Source of the DNA: Cryptomeria japonica | Taxonomy: Eukaryota; Streptophyta; Pinopsida; Cupressales; Cupressaceae | DNA length: 64,000 nt | Direction of reading: 5' to 3' | Assembly: GCF_030272615.1 (NCBI RefSeq) | Contig: NC_081410.1 | Coordinates: 501,854,442 to 501,918,441, forward strand | Shown: piece after piece, positions 23,705-36,055 of the stretch | Layout: every line of letters starts with the position of its first letter | Numbering within the stretch: position 1 is the stretch's first letter | Notes under the pieces: model-generated | Seen by the model: only the letters and a program-made list of their open reading frames with translations | Databases searched by the model: none | What the model was told of the DNA's origin: nothing | Translations under genes and position numbers: made by a program

Positions 23705-24067
23705 TGTTGGAGTTGATTGTGAACCTCATAACTCAAAAGAATCACATATAACTAGAACAACTATCACATCAAGAGAGAAAAAGAGATGATTATGAATTGT
23801 TCAATATTGAGAGATAAGCTGATATAGATATAGATTATATATTAATTAAATAAATGGATTATTATAATGTGCAAATGGATTCTTATAAAAAAGGAGAATT
23901 CTATATGATGATTAGATTAGATACTAAAAAGTGTCCTTATTCTATGCTATGAGATAACATAACTTAAATGTAGAAAAATCACTCCTAAGTTTAGATAAAT
24001 TTAATAAAGTAAAATGGTACCTAATTAATGAATAATTCATTAAATGATTACCTATTTTACTTCAACA
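23705..24067 (-). repeat. 3' LTR of an old Copia element related to B
   Basis: A minus-strand LTR of 363 bp, TGTTGAAGTAAAAT...CTCCAACA. A polypurine tract (AAGGGGGAG, complement of 24068-24076) precedes it. As in element B, the LTR start contains an inverted repeat: AAGTAAAAT (24007-24015) pairs with ATTTTACTT (24054-24062), with an inner TAATGAAT/ATTCATTA palindrome (24026-24042). Confidence 0.75.
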
Positions 24068-24870
24068 CTCCCCCTTAAGTTTACAACTTAGGGAATAGTT
24101 GTAAAACATAAATTTGAATGCATAGACGAGCCTTATCTATGTCTCCATGAGGTACTTGTGTACAAGAAAGATGAATCCCTCTAAAATAGAGCTAAGAAAA
24201 AAATCTCATTAGAAAATTCCTCTCCAAAATAGGGAAAATGAAATAAATGCAGTAGTGAAATAAATGAAAGAAGGAAGACTCAAAATGCATCCCCAAGGAT
24301 AGCTTCTATCAAATTAAAATAATGAGTACCCCCATAGGAGACAAAATATGAGGTTATTAATCCCTTTCATAATGAAGTGTCTCTTGTTCCAATGATGAAC
24401 ACTTGAATATTCAAAATGATCCATTGTCTAAAAATAACATTTCTCCTGTTAGGAAAAATTAAAAAAAAAAAAATTAGAGAGGCCATTCCAATAAGATGGA
24501 TGAATAGGGAATACAAATCAAAATTGTGTCCTCTTTTGTAAACTACTCAAATGTCAACATGGTGAAATAAGTTAATGTTGATAAATAATCTTGTGAAGAT
24601 TGATGTAGAATAAGATACAGTGCCAAAGAAGATGGGATATTAGTGATGAGGTGGCTATAAACAAAGTGGAGATGAATTTCTATAGAATAATCCTCCAAAT
24701 ATGCAATATGAGACTCCATGAATGATGATGATATGTCTCCAAGATATGAGTCCCAAGTCACTACATTTGCAAGAGAATGAATAACCTACTGCATTGAACC
24801 AATAAGGGCCATGGATTTGGTGATACCCATTTGATTTAAAAAATAGAAGATGCAAATTACATCTTTATAT
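24068..24870 (-). pseudogene. Copia RNase H end and 3' region, related to element B
   Basis: On the minus strand the DNA aligns by eye with the end of element B: the RNase H segment around RTKHIEIHMHFIRQL of B (here near 24495-24560), the coding end, and the pyrimidine-rich 3' untranslated part with TGGAGAGGAATTTTCT. All frames carry stops. The 5' part of the element is not recognisable, and no second LTR or primer-binding site was found upstream. Confidence 0.6.
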
Positions 24871-24974
24871 GAGAAGTGGGAACATGAAGAGAAGCCTCTA
24901 AACTATCAAAAAATGCAAGAATTGTTATATATTAAAGAAAATGTCGAACATAACACTAATCCTATGCTCTATAT

Positions 24975-25310
24975 TCTTGTGAAAATATGAATTATTTTTC
25001 CCTTAAAAAATGTGGAAGGTTATACTATTGATATGAAAGTATCACCACATTTAAATCATCAATAAATATACTATAAAACTCTAAGAGAGTGATTATGAAC
25101 TTTACTAATGTATTGTCACTATGCACTCTTTACCAAAAAAAATCCATAATAAGTAATCTATTTAATTATTACTATTATATCTCAAACAAAATGAAGCTTG
25201 ATAATAATTTACTTCTATTAGTAATATTTTCTCTATAGATCCTTACCATATATAAGGTCCTCATAATTTGTGCACTCAACCCACTGAAAGATCTATTTCT
25301 CTCATTAAAT
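24975..25310 (+). repeat. Dispersed repeat, copy 2
   Basis: The partner of 21180-21530. It lies directly upstream (in minus-strand terms) of the old Copia relic, so it may be an unrelated insertion or a conserved non-coding piece of that element. Confidence 0.65.
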
Positions 25311-27389
25311 TGTTAGGTAATAAGAAAAAACAATCCAAGGTCATGTCTTTTAATGACTAAGAAAAAATATTTGCTATAAGAGCATCTTGAAATAGACTGT
25401 GCATAGTGCTATTAGGATTATAGTTGTGGCTTCAGGATCTCCTTTTACATTATACTTCTCAATATGGGATATTTCAATCTTTGGTGATATTGGAATTTTT
25501 AGGATGGCACATAAAAATCGGCCACATAACAATATAATAGAAGATTAGGTTGAGATTCCTTAATTATTGTTGTACAAAGTTAACATTTTGTAATAGTTTG
25601 TTGATGATGAGATCAGTAGGTGATGTGGTATGATGTGAAAAATTAGATCAAACCATATGGTGATTGGTATTTTTGTACTTGAATGGTGAAGGAGATTGTC
25701 TAACAATGGGTTTTGAAATATTGAAATGAGTGTTTTGAGAAATAAATGAGAAGATAGAGGAAGGTGGGATAAATCTATACTTGTTCATAGGATTCACACA
25801 TGTAACTCTCGAACTAATGTGACTATTATTACTATACTCTGTAGTAATGTTTATAAGAGAAGAAGAGAATGTTAGAATAGGAGTCTTTGACATGGGTGTT
25901 GACATATGCATCTATATTTAGTTTATAAGGAACATGTTATTGAGAATCTATATGCAAATAGTTGATGATATAATGTTTGCATCCACTATGTGCGCTATGA
26001 TGCATATAAATCCCATGCCTTATGAAGTTTTTATTAACAACCTCCTAAGATTTCATATAAGAGAGATAACCTCGTTAACCAAGTGTTCCATGCTTAATCA
26101 TTGCTAGAAGTTAGCTAATTTAGCTTCTAAATTTCAAGGTCAAGAATTTGAAGTTTAGTTTGGTCTATCTCAATATAATAATGGAGTGATTATAGTTTAG
26201 AAATTATTGGCAATGAGAGAATGTGATTCAAATATTATTACATTATATAAACCCTTAGGGGAAACAAGTAAATAAGTTCATATTCAACACCGGGCCTATT
26301 TAAAGTATCAAAATCCATAATTTGATGAATTATCCTAATATGAATCTTAGATTCAAAGCATTGGTCCATGAAACTCATCAAGCAATTATAAGTTTTAGGA
26401 CAAATGTATGCTCCTAGGAAGATATAAATAGAAGAAAGTGATGAAAATTTAGAGATGGTAAGGAAATGCTAGAGGAAATGTGTATTTTAAAGTATTTTTA
26501 TTTTTGAACTAAACAAACAATATTTTTTCAATTTATATTTATAATATATTCAAGTGAGCATACAATCAGTCAACTAGGTCATGAAATATAACAAGATATG
26601 TAAGTAAATCTAAATATTTGCAACTATAAGATCTATAGATTCACCAAAATGTAATAGGGGAAAAGAGATCCTAGATTAATCAATAAATTAACCTAGATTA
26701 ATTCCTCTCCAATATAATAATTTGAGAATATTAATGTGTGAAAGGAATTTTGCTTTGCTATAGCCCTAAAGGAACAACCAAGATGCTTGGGTAAGGATTG
26801 TTGAATGCGTGTATTGGATTATCTTAATGAATGATCAAGTTGGAAAAATTTTAAAAAATGCAAATGCAATAGAATAAGAAGAGAAAAATAGAAATTAGAT
26901 TAGGCAAGGTGATATATAGAAGAATGTGATGCCAAAAAATAAATTATAATGGGGTTGGGTGATCCCATAGTAGTGGGTTACAACCTTTTGGCCAACTTTG
27001 ACACTAACTGAACATTTAAGAGAAAAAGCTTCACTTTCTGACACCTATAACTACTAAAGTGTAGGAATTTGAAGATGATTTAAACTGGTGATTTATGAAG
27101 CTTTCTCTGCAAATTCTAGATATATATTTTAATTTTGTTTTAATCGATTTGTATTCATTTTTCCATCTCCTTTGATAACTAGTTTTCAACATCAAACACC
27201 ATTTTTAAAGAGTGATGTCAATTCTGTAACATATACATTTTTTTCTACAAAGGATAAAAAAATGATTCTTTCAAATTTAGGTTTATAACATTGAAACCTA
27301 GAGATACCTATTGGAACATTTATGATTTTTTTTGTAAATTGATATAGCTATACATATGTCATTGTTATTTTGACAAGTGGCAAGCACAT
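25311..27389. other. No recognised gene
   Basis: About 2 kb of AT-rich DNA with only short, unsupported ORFs (for example an 87-codon serine/proline-rich one on the minus strand at 25648-25911, which could be a remnant of a Copia linker). Confidence 0.5.
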
Positions 27390-28570
27390 CAACAATTGAA
27401 TTTGTAGAAAATTACTCTTTTGTACATCAAAAATAGATTCAATCAGAATATTACTTTTCAATGTTGATCACTATTATTGTGCATTTGTGTTATCAACATG
27501 CATAATTAGATACATTTAAAGTATAAGTCATTAATAAAGAATACAACTTCTATATTAGTGATGATAAGGAGCATGACACACATTTTGTAGAACATCGCTT
27601 TAATAAGTTTTTTGATTATATGGCAAATAGAGACCTAAAAAATTGTTAAGCATTTTGTTTAGTCTATGGATGTGCATCACAATTTAAATTATCAAGGACA
27701 TTTTATGCACTATGTAGATATCATAAAAATAAAAAATACCACATGTTTGGAGTTTCTTTGAGAGTGGCCATGGAAAGGGTGAACATGATGGTGTAGGAGC
27801 TTGTATCAACACATGCTCTAAGAAAGCATCAAATAAATTATACTGGAGATCACACAGATGATGCACATGATGTTGTTGAATAGTGTACGAAACACTTTCC
27901 ATCAAATGATATTGGTACATCATTAGGAACACACCAATATATTCCATATAGAATGTTTTGGGAGATATCAAGTATATGATCTTTTGTTTATTTTGGTTAA
28001 ATAAATTTTTTAAAATATTTAGTATTAAATTGAATATGTCTATCATTTGTACATGTACATTTTAAATGTGTGGATAGAGGAACAATTGATGGATGCAAGA
28101 GTGTAGAGAAGACAAGATCTTTTCATTCTCTCATGAGTACAGATAATCACCTATGGACATTCTACACCATGGATTACTCATGTTTTTGTTGTGATTGCAT
28201 TTTGGAAAACTATGAAAAATGCATCAACTAGAAGCTTGGATATGTTTGAGAATGGACTTTGGTGCCTCTAGTTGTTAATAACACATACGATGATGAGGAA
28301 GAAATATTTGAAGACATTCCTTTGATTTATGGTGATTATGCCCATATTGTAGGACTAATTAGAAAACAATATGTGCATATGTGTATACATTTATATCTCG
28401 CATGCAATTTTTTAACAAGTAAATTATATTTATGTTTAAATTTTTTATGTAAATGTTTTGTGCAAGAGATATTTTTGAAGTCATAGCAGAGGCTAGAAAT
28501 ATAGAAGTTGTTAATTATTATTTTATTGTGTTGCACAAATGAGAAGGACAAGTTAACAAAAGATGAAACA
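27390..28570 (+). pseudogene. Decayed transposase-like gene (SDGCASQFK / GHGKGxHDG type)
   Basis: Read with frameshifts, the plus strand encodes a conserved-looking protein: a segment around DDKEHDTHFVEHRFNKFF (27560-27620), YGCASQFKLSRTFYALCRYH (27660-27720), the glycine-histidine motif GHGKGEHDGVGAC (27766-27803, another frame), a helical stretch DDAHDVVE (27858-27881), then a cysteine-rich part YSCFCCDCILENYEKC (28170-28220). An acidic stretch (DDEEEIFEDIP) and, after a possible GT-AG intron (about 28370-28464), DIFEVIAEARNIEVVNYY follow. I have the impression that this motif set occurs in a multi-copy, transposon-associated plant family, but I cannot name it with certainty. It is inactive: at least one frameshift and several stops. 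Confidence 0.55.
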
Positions 28571-29019
28571 AGCAATGAAATGTTGTTTCCCATAGGTTTA
28601 CCGATTCATGTGTAAATTATTTAAAAATACACATTTTTAATATATTTTACAAATTATCACCTTGGAATTTGTTGTTTCCCATGTATGCTTAGTTGTAGTG
28701 CGAGTGGCAAATTTCAAATAAATAAAAATTATTCAACATGAGATTATCAAATTGTTATCAAAATGATAACAAGGAATATTAGTATAGCTAGCTAGTAATT
28801 ATTGTCAGCCAAATTCTTCATCAAGCTCTATGTTCACATGGACATCAGAATTGGAGACTAGATAGTGAAGACCATGAGAAAATTTTAAATGTTATTGAAG
28901 AGTGAGCTGGACCACTTGATGTGGTATGAGTATTTAGTTCTCATAGCAGTGTTTAAACTCACGAATTGAATTTATATCTAGAACTTAGTGTTTGAACACA
29001 TAGTACAATGTTTGAACTT
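28571..29019. other. Possible 3' part of the transposase-like relic
   Basis: No clear frame. Short pieces could continue the preceding gene, but I cannot support a boundary. Confidence 0.35.
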
Positions 29020-29247
29020 CTCGTGATATGGCTTAACGGGATGATATTTCTTATGTGATATTGTTTAGTTTTATGAATTTTTTATTGAAATTTCTTATGT
29101 GATCTATTTCAATTATTATATCTTAACTTGTTTAACATGATGTTTAAATGTCTTAAGGGGATGCACAACTAGGATGTATGATCTCACATTGACCCCAAGT
29201 AAGACATAAGATCCCTTAAATTGACATTAATTTGAAAGTATTTATTT

Positions 29248-30790
29248 ATATATGATATTTTTTTTTTTGATAAAAGTGGAGAAGCACTAGATTTTATTAA
29301 TTTTAATAATTTTTATAGCTTGGTTCAAAGAGCACCGGTAGGAAAGAACTAGGTAAAGAAAACCTCCGGTCTTGCTCATACATAATAAAACCAGATAAGA
29401 GGCCAACCCAAAGATTACACAATCGCCATAATGGGAAACAAAAAACCCAGTCTGCTAGAATGAGTACAAAAATTCTCTGAATGAGAGAATTACATTAAGA
29501 GTGTAGAAACCAAGAACTAGTACTTTCCAATGGAGGAGAAGAAGGGGGGATGCCATCATTATTGAGAGCTACGAAAGGCACCATTTGAAGAGGCAAAACT
29601 GAAGTTGGAGAAGAAATTACCGCTTTCATCGAGTCCAGAAGAAAGTGAATACCTAAAAATATATTGACAGACATGACCAAAACATCTGGCAAGACATGAT
29701 CTAACAAAGCTACGAAGGCAAACATAGTATCATCAGAAAGGTTAGAAATCAAGCCATTTCTTATAATTGAAAGAAGTTCATCGTGCCAGCCAGAAGATAG
29801 TAATTGAGAACGAGGTAGGAAACTATCATAAGCAAAATTGCCAAATTCAAAATGATAGAGAGACAATGCATTATCCAAATCGGTGGAAGAATAGAAATAG
29901 GGATGGAAGTATGCATCAAAAAGTACCCTGACCATAGAAGAATCCAAGAGAAAGTCCATACATATAGTGAAAAAATGAGATGCAACCTTAGCAAGAAAAC
30001 AACCTGCATTTTCCACCAGCCATCGTTTGCCTAAAACCTTGCAAAAAGCTAGAGAGAAATCCATAGAAAGAATTTGAAACAGATGACCAAGATTTTCATC
30101 ATCAAAATCATGAGAGTCCTAGAAGTCATGCTACTTAATAGGAATCAATACTCTATATCCCACAGGCTCCATAAAAGAGATAATGCAAAAACAAAGAGAA
30201 ATCGAGATTATAAAGACAACAAATGCCATCATAGAAGAACAAGCTCAGCCACCAAAGGATGCGAGAGATAAATCAGCACAAGCAAGACCATGAAAAATGT
30301 GCGAAGAAACAACGACAAACCACCACCTCAAGAAGAATGATGAGAACTTATTCTCAAAAAGCATGACCATAAATAAATATAATCATAACAAATAATAATA
30401 CAAGATTGTCACACGAATGAGATCCTCCAAATGCAAAAGAAGTAATTCCAAGCCTTCCACCTCAAAGGAAGTAATGGAACAATCATTAAAACTTCAAGCG
30501 AGCCGCCCAGAGAGTAAGTACAAAGCTTCAAAGATAATCATGATTAAAACAATGTGCAAGCTATACAAGAAATCATACTTCAAACAAAAAAAATAAAACC
30601 AGGTAGTAGGCACATGATACTGTGAAAAGCAAGATTACAAGGCACCCTCGAACCAAAAAAATCCCAACCTATTAAAACGAAAACCACAACCCGTACCCTA
30701 GTTGGAATTACAAACAACAATGCAGACTTAATGAGGAGGTATGAAAGACCAAGATGGCCACCAACACCACCACATTAAAATATATGATAT
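29248..30790 (-). mobile_element. Poly(A)-tailed retroposon with 11-bp target duplication
   Basis: ATATATGATAT flanks the element on both sides (29248-29258 and 30780-30790). On the minus strand it runs from 30779 to a tail that appears as a T run at 29259-29268. AATAAAATCTAG lies about 30 bp before the tail, a normal polyadenylation arrangement. Together these show target-primed reverse transcription of an about 1.5-kb RNA. I see no endonuclease or RT motif, so it was probably moved in trans by a LINE. It is pyrimidine-rich and carries the 189-codon ORF at 29495-30064. It could be a processed host pseudogene or a non-autonomous LINE derivative. Confidence 0.8.
29495..30064 (-). CDS. 189-codon ORF of unknown function in retroposon
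   Basis: An uninterrupted ORF starting MDFSLAFCKVLGKRWLVEN. It is rich in Phe, Leu, Ser and Asp, with several hydrophobic stretches but no clear transmembrane pattern or known motif; the end is SSPPLESTSSWFLHS. It lies in the 3' half of the retroposon, about 240 bp from the poly(A) tail. The DNA is strongly pyrimidine-biased, so composition alone could open a frame, though 189 codons is long for this AT-rich region. Function unknown. Confidence 0.35.
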   Translation of the reverse strand: MDFSLAFCKVLGKRWLVENAGCFLAKVASHFFTICMDFLLDSSMVRVLFDAYFHPYFYSSTDLDNALSLYHFEFGNFAYDSFLPRSQLLSSGWHDELLSIIRNGLISNLSDDTMFAFVALLDHVLPDVLVMSVNIFLGIHFLLDSMKAVISSPTSVLPLQMVPFVALNNDGIPPSSPPLESTSSWFLHS

Positions 30791-31440
30791 ATTTATATTC
30801 ACTTGATTTTGTAATTGTTTCAATAATGAGGTATATTTAAGGTCATTTTCATGATATGCCTTAAAGGGAAATTTTTTCTTATGTGATATTGTTTAGTCTT
30901 ATGAAATTTTTATTTTAATTTGTTATGAAATTTATTTTAATTTATATTGTAACTTAACATGTTTAACATGATGTTTAAATGTCTTATGGATTGTACAATT
31001 AGGACATGGTGGAACTTAAAATGACATTAAATTGATAATTGATCCCAAGTAATCTACATAAGAACTCTTAAGAAATGATCTCACATTGACACCAAGTAAG
31101 ACATAAGACCCCTTAAATTGGCGTTAAATTGAAAGATTTATGCATATATGATATATTTATATAATCACTTGAATTTCTAAATTATGCATGTATGATATTT
31201 ATAAAATCACTTGAGTTTCTAAATTATGCATGTATGATATATTTACAAACCATTGAATTTATAATTGTTTCAAGAATGAGGTATATTTCAAGTCAAATTT
31301 ATGATGTGGTTTAAGGGGATGATATTTCTTTTGTGATATTGTCAAGTCCTATGAAATTTTCATTGCAATTTCCTATGTGATTTATTTTAATTATTGTATC
31401 TTAACTTGGGGATGCAACTTAAATGGCTTAAGGGGATGTG

Positions 31441-31989
31441 ATTATTGCATCTTGTTCTTGACAATGTTAAGTAGATTAAATTTAGATCTATATAAACATA
31501 GATATAAACATATAATCTATAAACATCACTAATCTATATATGATTGTATCTAATGTGTGTTAACATCTATAAAAATCATCAAATAAACATCAAGAGCTAA
31601 ATCTCAATTAATGTACATGTCTTGTAAAATGTATAAATATCAAAAAAAAATTATATTAAATATATACGTGTATCATGAAACATTTAATCTAGTCCCTAAA
31701 TACATGTATAAATCAGATGGATATATGTAATCATGTATAAGAAGGTCTATATAAAGGTAAACATGTAGATGGACATACCTCAAATGACAAAACTTGGTCA
31801 TCATGTCGACGATGAATGGAGCAACCCTCCGACCGAGAGTTCTAATATAAGGGATTTGCAAACGATCCTTGCAAGTAGTAGAACTCATGCTAAGATTAAT
31901 GTGAGCTAACTATGCATCGAAATATATAATAATATGTAAAACTAGAAATAATTGAAGGTTACAAAAGATATAAATCAAATAAGCGAATA
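31441..31989. other. No recognised feature
   Basis: AT-rich. The 71-codon minus-strand ORF at 31673-31888 may continue the unidentified coding relic to its right; unsupported. Confidence 0.4.
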
Positions 31990-33260
31990 TTTTTAAATCA
32001 TTTATTATAGATGTTGGGTGTCAAAGTCCGATCGTCTACTACCATCATATCTGCCTCAACAACCGCATTTGGATATTTGTCTATGACATTCTTTACGAAT
32101 GACGAGTGTAGGGGGCTATGCCAAGGAGAGGACATCAATGAAGAGTTTGACTGTAGTAGCATCTCTATAGAACTAGTTTGGCTCAACCCCTATAGCTACT
32201 CCTCAAATCAATCTAGGTCCTCTAGTCTGATATGAACCTGGTTAGCTTGTATCTCTCCCTTTGCAGCAATGGAGTGGTTTGTTGGTGCCCATCATGCTAG
32301 ATAGAGTGATGGGAATGCTATGAATGTCCTAGCGCATGAATAGATCCTACAGCCTATGGCACTCTAAGAGATTTCTTCCTAACCTCATCTAATGGTATAT
32401 GAAGGTGAGATGAAACAAAATATTATACACGTAAGAGGTCCTCTACCAAATAGTGAGTCATCTGCATCAGGCGAGAATCTCCTGAGATAGTTGTTATATC
32501 CCATGTTGTTAGGATGATGACAATAGAATAATGGTCATTGGTTCTATGACTAAATGAAGCACCTATCAATGGTCTGAGTCCTAGTCAACTCATGATATAT
32601 CTATCAAGTTGATCAAAATAAATGGTAGTAGCAGCAACTACAATATCTCCAACGCTATCAATTGCTTTCATCTGGGAATCGATGACCACCCGATATGTTG
32701 TAGGAGTGATAGATGAGGATATTATAGGAAACCTATGACAAACTAAACATCTGTAAGTTAGCACTTGCAAGTAAGCTTTGGGATATGACTCTTGATCTGC
32801 CATTCTGCCATGCCCCTATCCAAAATAGGTCAAGCTAGCTGACCTTCATGTACAAATGGACCTCATCATACACCTGCTGAGCAAAGTATAATGGATTTTG
32901 GTCGTTACTATGATAACAACCATATGCAGTAAGGTATCAAGGGTATATGATCTGAGCCACTATTAGATCTGTACACTAAGTCACCTAGTATCCTCTCACA
33001 TTTTTCTTGTCTTGATAATAAGGAAATATAACTCATTTCATAATTTCTTTGTTGACGTAGCTCTGGACATTCTCCAAGGAAATGTCACTCGAGATCTCTT
33101 GCCTCATCTCCCTAAAAATGGTATCTACAGCCTGAGGGGAGTATGAATTGTTTTGACCTAGGTGCTCTCTAGGGCACTCTAGGCTTCTAAAAATGATTTC
33201 ACATGTATCCTTATACACACCATCACTATGGGGTTCATCTGCTATGCCGATTGCAATCTA
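31990..33260 (-). pseudogene. Unidentified decayed protein-coding region
   Basis: The minus strand has coding-like composition, less AT-rich than its flanks, with open pieces in different frames from right to left. One piece (33218-33033) has an SLECPREHLGQNNSYSPQAV motif, then FREMRQEISSDISLENVQSY. Next comes a tyrosine-rich part (YLTAYGCYHSNDQNP, then YFAQQVYDEVHLYM, about 32950-32840), a piece with GAWQNGRSR and SLLASANLQ (about 32800), then HSYNISGGHRFPDESN and GDIVVAATTIYFDQLD (32803-32585). A poorer part follows down to 31998. Stops and frameshifts are frequent. I recognise no domain. It may be a broken host gene or part of a transposon; no terminal repeats were found around it. Confidence 0.5.
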
Positions 33261-33731
33261 TGAGTCCCCTGATTAATATAGTGAAAAATATCACCACACT
33301 TAAAAGATTCATCTAAAGTTGCAGGTGTTGCAAGTGGAGATTTTTACAGTTTTTTTATGGTTTTGTAATGCAATACAAGAAGTTTTCTAAGGTTTTCTTT
33401 AAAAGAAATCTTAGGTTTGTAATATTTTTCTAAGGTTTACTGATCTAATACAAGAATATTTCTAAGGTTTCTAGAATTTTTCAAAGGTTATATAAGTTTT
33501 TCTAAATTTTTTTTAAGGTTTTCAAAGATTTTTTTCTCATTTTTTAATGTTTTCTCTATGATGAAATGTGCAATTAATTATCTAAAAATACAAGAATACA
33601 AAAGTAAATGACTAAATGAATTTAAAAATATAATAATAAATTAAAAAAATAACAAGATACAAGTAATTTTAAATGAGAAAAAAAAGAAATTGGTGCACCT
33701 GGTATACTAAAGTTGAAGTGGTGGTGGGTGG
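33261..33731. other. No gene; low-complexity AT-rich flank
   Basis: It contains several TTTTTCTAAGGTTT-like repeats (33370-33540), then A-rich DNA up to the solo LTR. Confidence 0.5.
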
Positions 33732-33949
33732 TGTAGTGTAGTGCCCCTACCCTAGTTAGCTTTGTGAAACTGGTTTGACCTTGGTTGACTTTTTATGTGG
33801 CACTCTTGGATGGCTGATTCATCATTATGTAATGTTGTTGTCAGGTATTGTGATTATTGTGCGTACCAATTAATGTGCTTTCGCATCGATTCTTATGTAA
33901 GTTTAATTGTTCTCCTGATTCTTGTTATTAATCTCGAGCTAACACTTTC

Positions 33950-34068
<119 letters not shown>

Positions 34069-35126
34069 TTGCATGACTCATGGTTGCAGGAGATTGTAGG
34101 TACAGTACCGCCTAGGTGCGAGGTTTGTCTTCACCTAGATTCACAGGTTTGAGTGTTCCTCTTTGGCCCTTAGAAATTGGATTAGGTGGTCGGGAGACCC
34201 TCTTGTGCCATAGTCGTGCCCTAGTGAGCATCATCAGTCATTTGTCATAATTCCTTTGGTTGGGGATGTAGGTCGTCTGTTTGTTTGTCTTTCTTGGTTT
34301 GCGTGTTTTGTATGTGTTGTTAAATTGAGTAATTATCTTTTTTATTTAATTTGATTAAATGTGTGTTTATGCATAGAAAAAGTAAGGGACTAAATTAAAT
34401 AGGTTCCTTTTATGCGATTAGTCATTATTTAGAATTGCTCAATTTAAATTAGTAGCTAGTTTAATTAAATGGTTAACTTTAATTGATTAATTTATTTAGT
34501 TATGCTTTTGGAAAGGAGAGATTTAAATTAATTTAAACTCCTTGCCTTTTAAAAATAGAAAGGTTGTTTTTAATTATTTGAGAAAATCAACTTAATTTAA
34601 AAAAAAAAACGAGATTTAAAACGTTGGATACAGTTGTTTTTAAAAAAATTTTAAAAAATAAAATTGGGATTTTATTTTAGTTAAAAAAAAAAATAATAAA
34701 TAAAAATAAATAATAATATATTTTACCCTCATATAATTTTGAAATAGAATTGCTAAGTTGTGTTAATTAAAAATAAATAAAAAATTAGAAATTACATGAG
34801 GGAGAGAAAAGCATTTTTGTTTTTTCTAATTGGAAAAAGATAGATGCTCTTACTATTAAATATTATTATTAGGGGAAAATAATTTTGGGGAGGAAAACCT
34901 AAAAAAGTTTAGGTTGCATATATTTTTCAAAATTGGTAATGCTTGGGGGTTCACGGGAAAGAGGTGGTAGCTTGTGGAAAGGAGAAAATATTCAATTTTT
35001 TTATGTAGGTTGAGGAATAAAAATCTGGAAGGAAGGTTGGGTGTGGATATCTGGTTGCATGAGCTCTTTCTCAAGATCTTTCAGGAAAGCTTCCAAGGTT
35101 GGATAGCTTCTGCCTATTTTTAATGT

Positions 35127-35572
35127 TTGTTATTTATTAGCTTAATAAATTTATTCTTCTCTGTAGTTCTATGTCTTTGAAAAGGAATAAATGAAAATTG
35201 GTTGTGTCTTCCATTTCTGGTTGTGCTTTGCTTTGTGTAGTAATACACATTTTGGTTTTCTAGTTTGAATTCACAGGGGTTATGCTGGCAAAATTTTGCT
35301 AGGATTTCCCTCCTGTGCTTACAGCCTTTGCATTCCTTCTGGTAGATTTGTTTTTCTTGTTATTTATTAGCTTGATAAATTTATTCCTCTCTGTAGTTCT
35401 ATGTCTTTGAAAAAGAATAAATGAAAATTGGTTGTCTTCCATTTCTGGTTGTGCTTTGCTTTGTGTAGGAATAAATGTTTTGATTTTCCAGTTTGAATTC
35501 ACAGGGGTTATGCTTTGCCAGGATTTCCCTCCTATGCTTGCAACCTTTGCATTCCTTTGGTAGATTTGTTTA
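35127..35572. repeat. Tandem duplication of an about 230-bp unit
   Basis: Copy 1 (35127-35356) and copy 2 (35357-35572) share TTGTTATTTATTAGCTT, ATGTCTTTGAAAA and ATTCACAGGGGTTATGCT. Copy 2 has small deletions. Confidence 0.9.
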
Positions 35573-36028
35573 AATGAAATTAAAAAATAGTAATAATTAT
35601 ATTTCCTCTTTCCCATTCTTGTATTGCCTAATTTATTTGACATGTTCAACCAATATGAATTTGTGAAAGAATTTGTCTGGGTTGGTTTTTTCCCAATCTC
35701 TAGTTTTTGGAGTATTTGGGTATATTATTTTGCTAGTATTTATTTTATGATTTATTGTTTTGACTTTATTAAAAAAAAAAGGGGGGATGTAAATTTAAGA
35801 AAACTTATAGTTTTCTAGAAAAAGAAATATTATTTTTTAGTCTCTGTGAGACTGGTTTTCCTTTTGGATGTGTATGTCATAGTAATTAAAATTAAAAAAA
35901 TAAATAAATAAATAATAATATAAAATAAATGGGGGGCGGGGGCAACAGCATGCTACCCTATGGTGGCAAAGCTACCAGGCAATATTAAATTACCTTAACT
36001 TTTTTACATGCCTCCAACATGTGGTGTT

Positions 36029-36055
36029 TTGTATATATATATATATATATATATA
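36029..36055. repeat. Short (AT)n microsatellite
   Basis: About 25 bp of alternating AT inside the giant LTR. Confidence 0.9.

Larger units (their letters stand above)
29020..31440 (+). repeat. Degenerate tandem array, interrupted by a retroposon
   Basis: Three copies of one block start near 29025, 30855 and 31309 and share TTCTTATGTGATATTG, TTAACATGATGTTTAAATG and ATCTCACATTGACxCCAAGT. Removing the inserted retroposon and one target duplication gives spacings of about 300 and 454 bp. Part of the difference comes from a second-level repeat of about 43 bp at 31140-31270 (ATGCATGTATGATAT...TCACTTGA). Confidence 0.75.
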
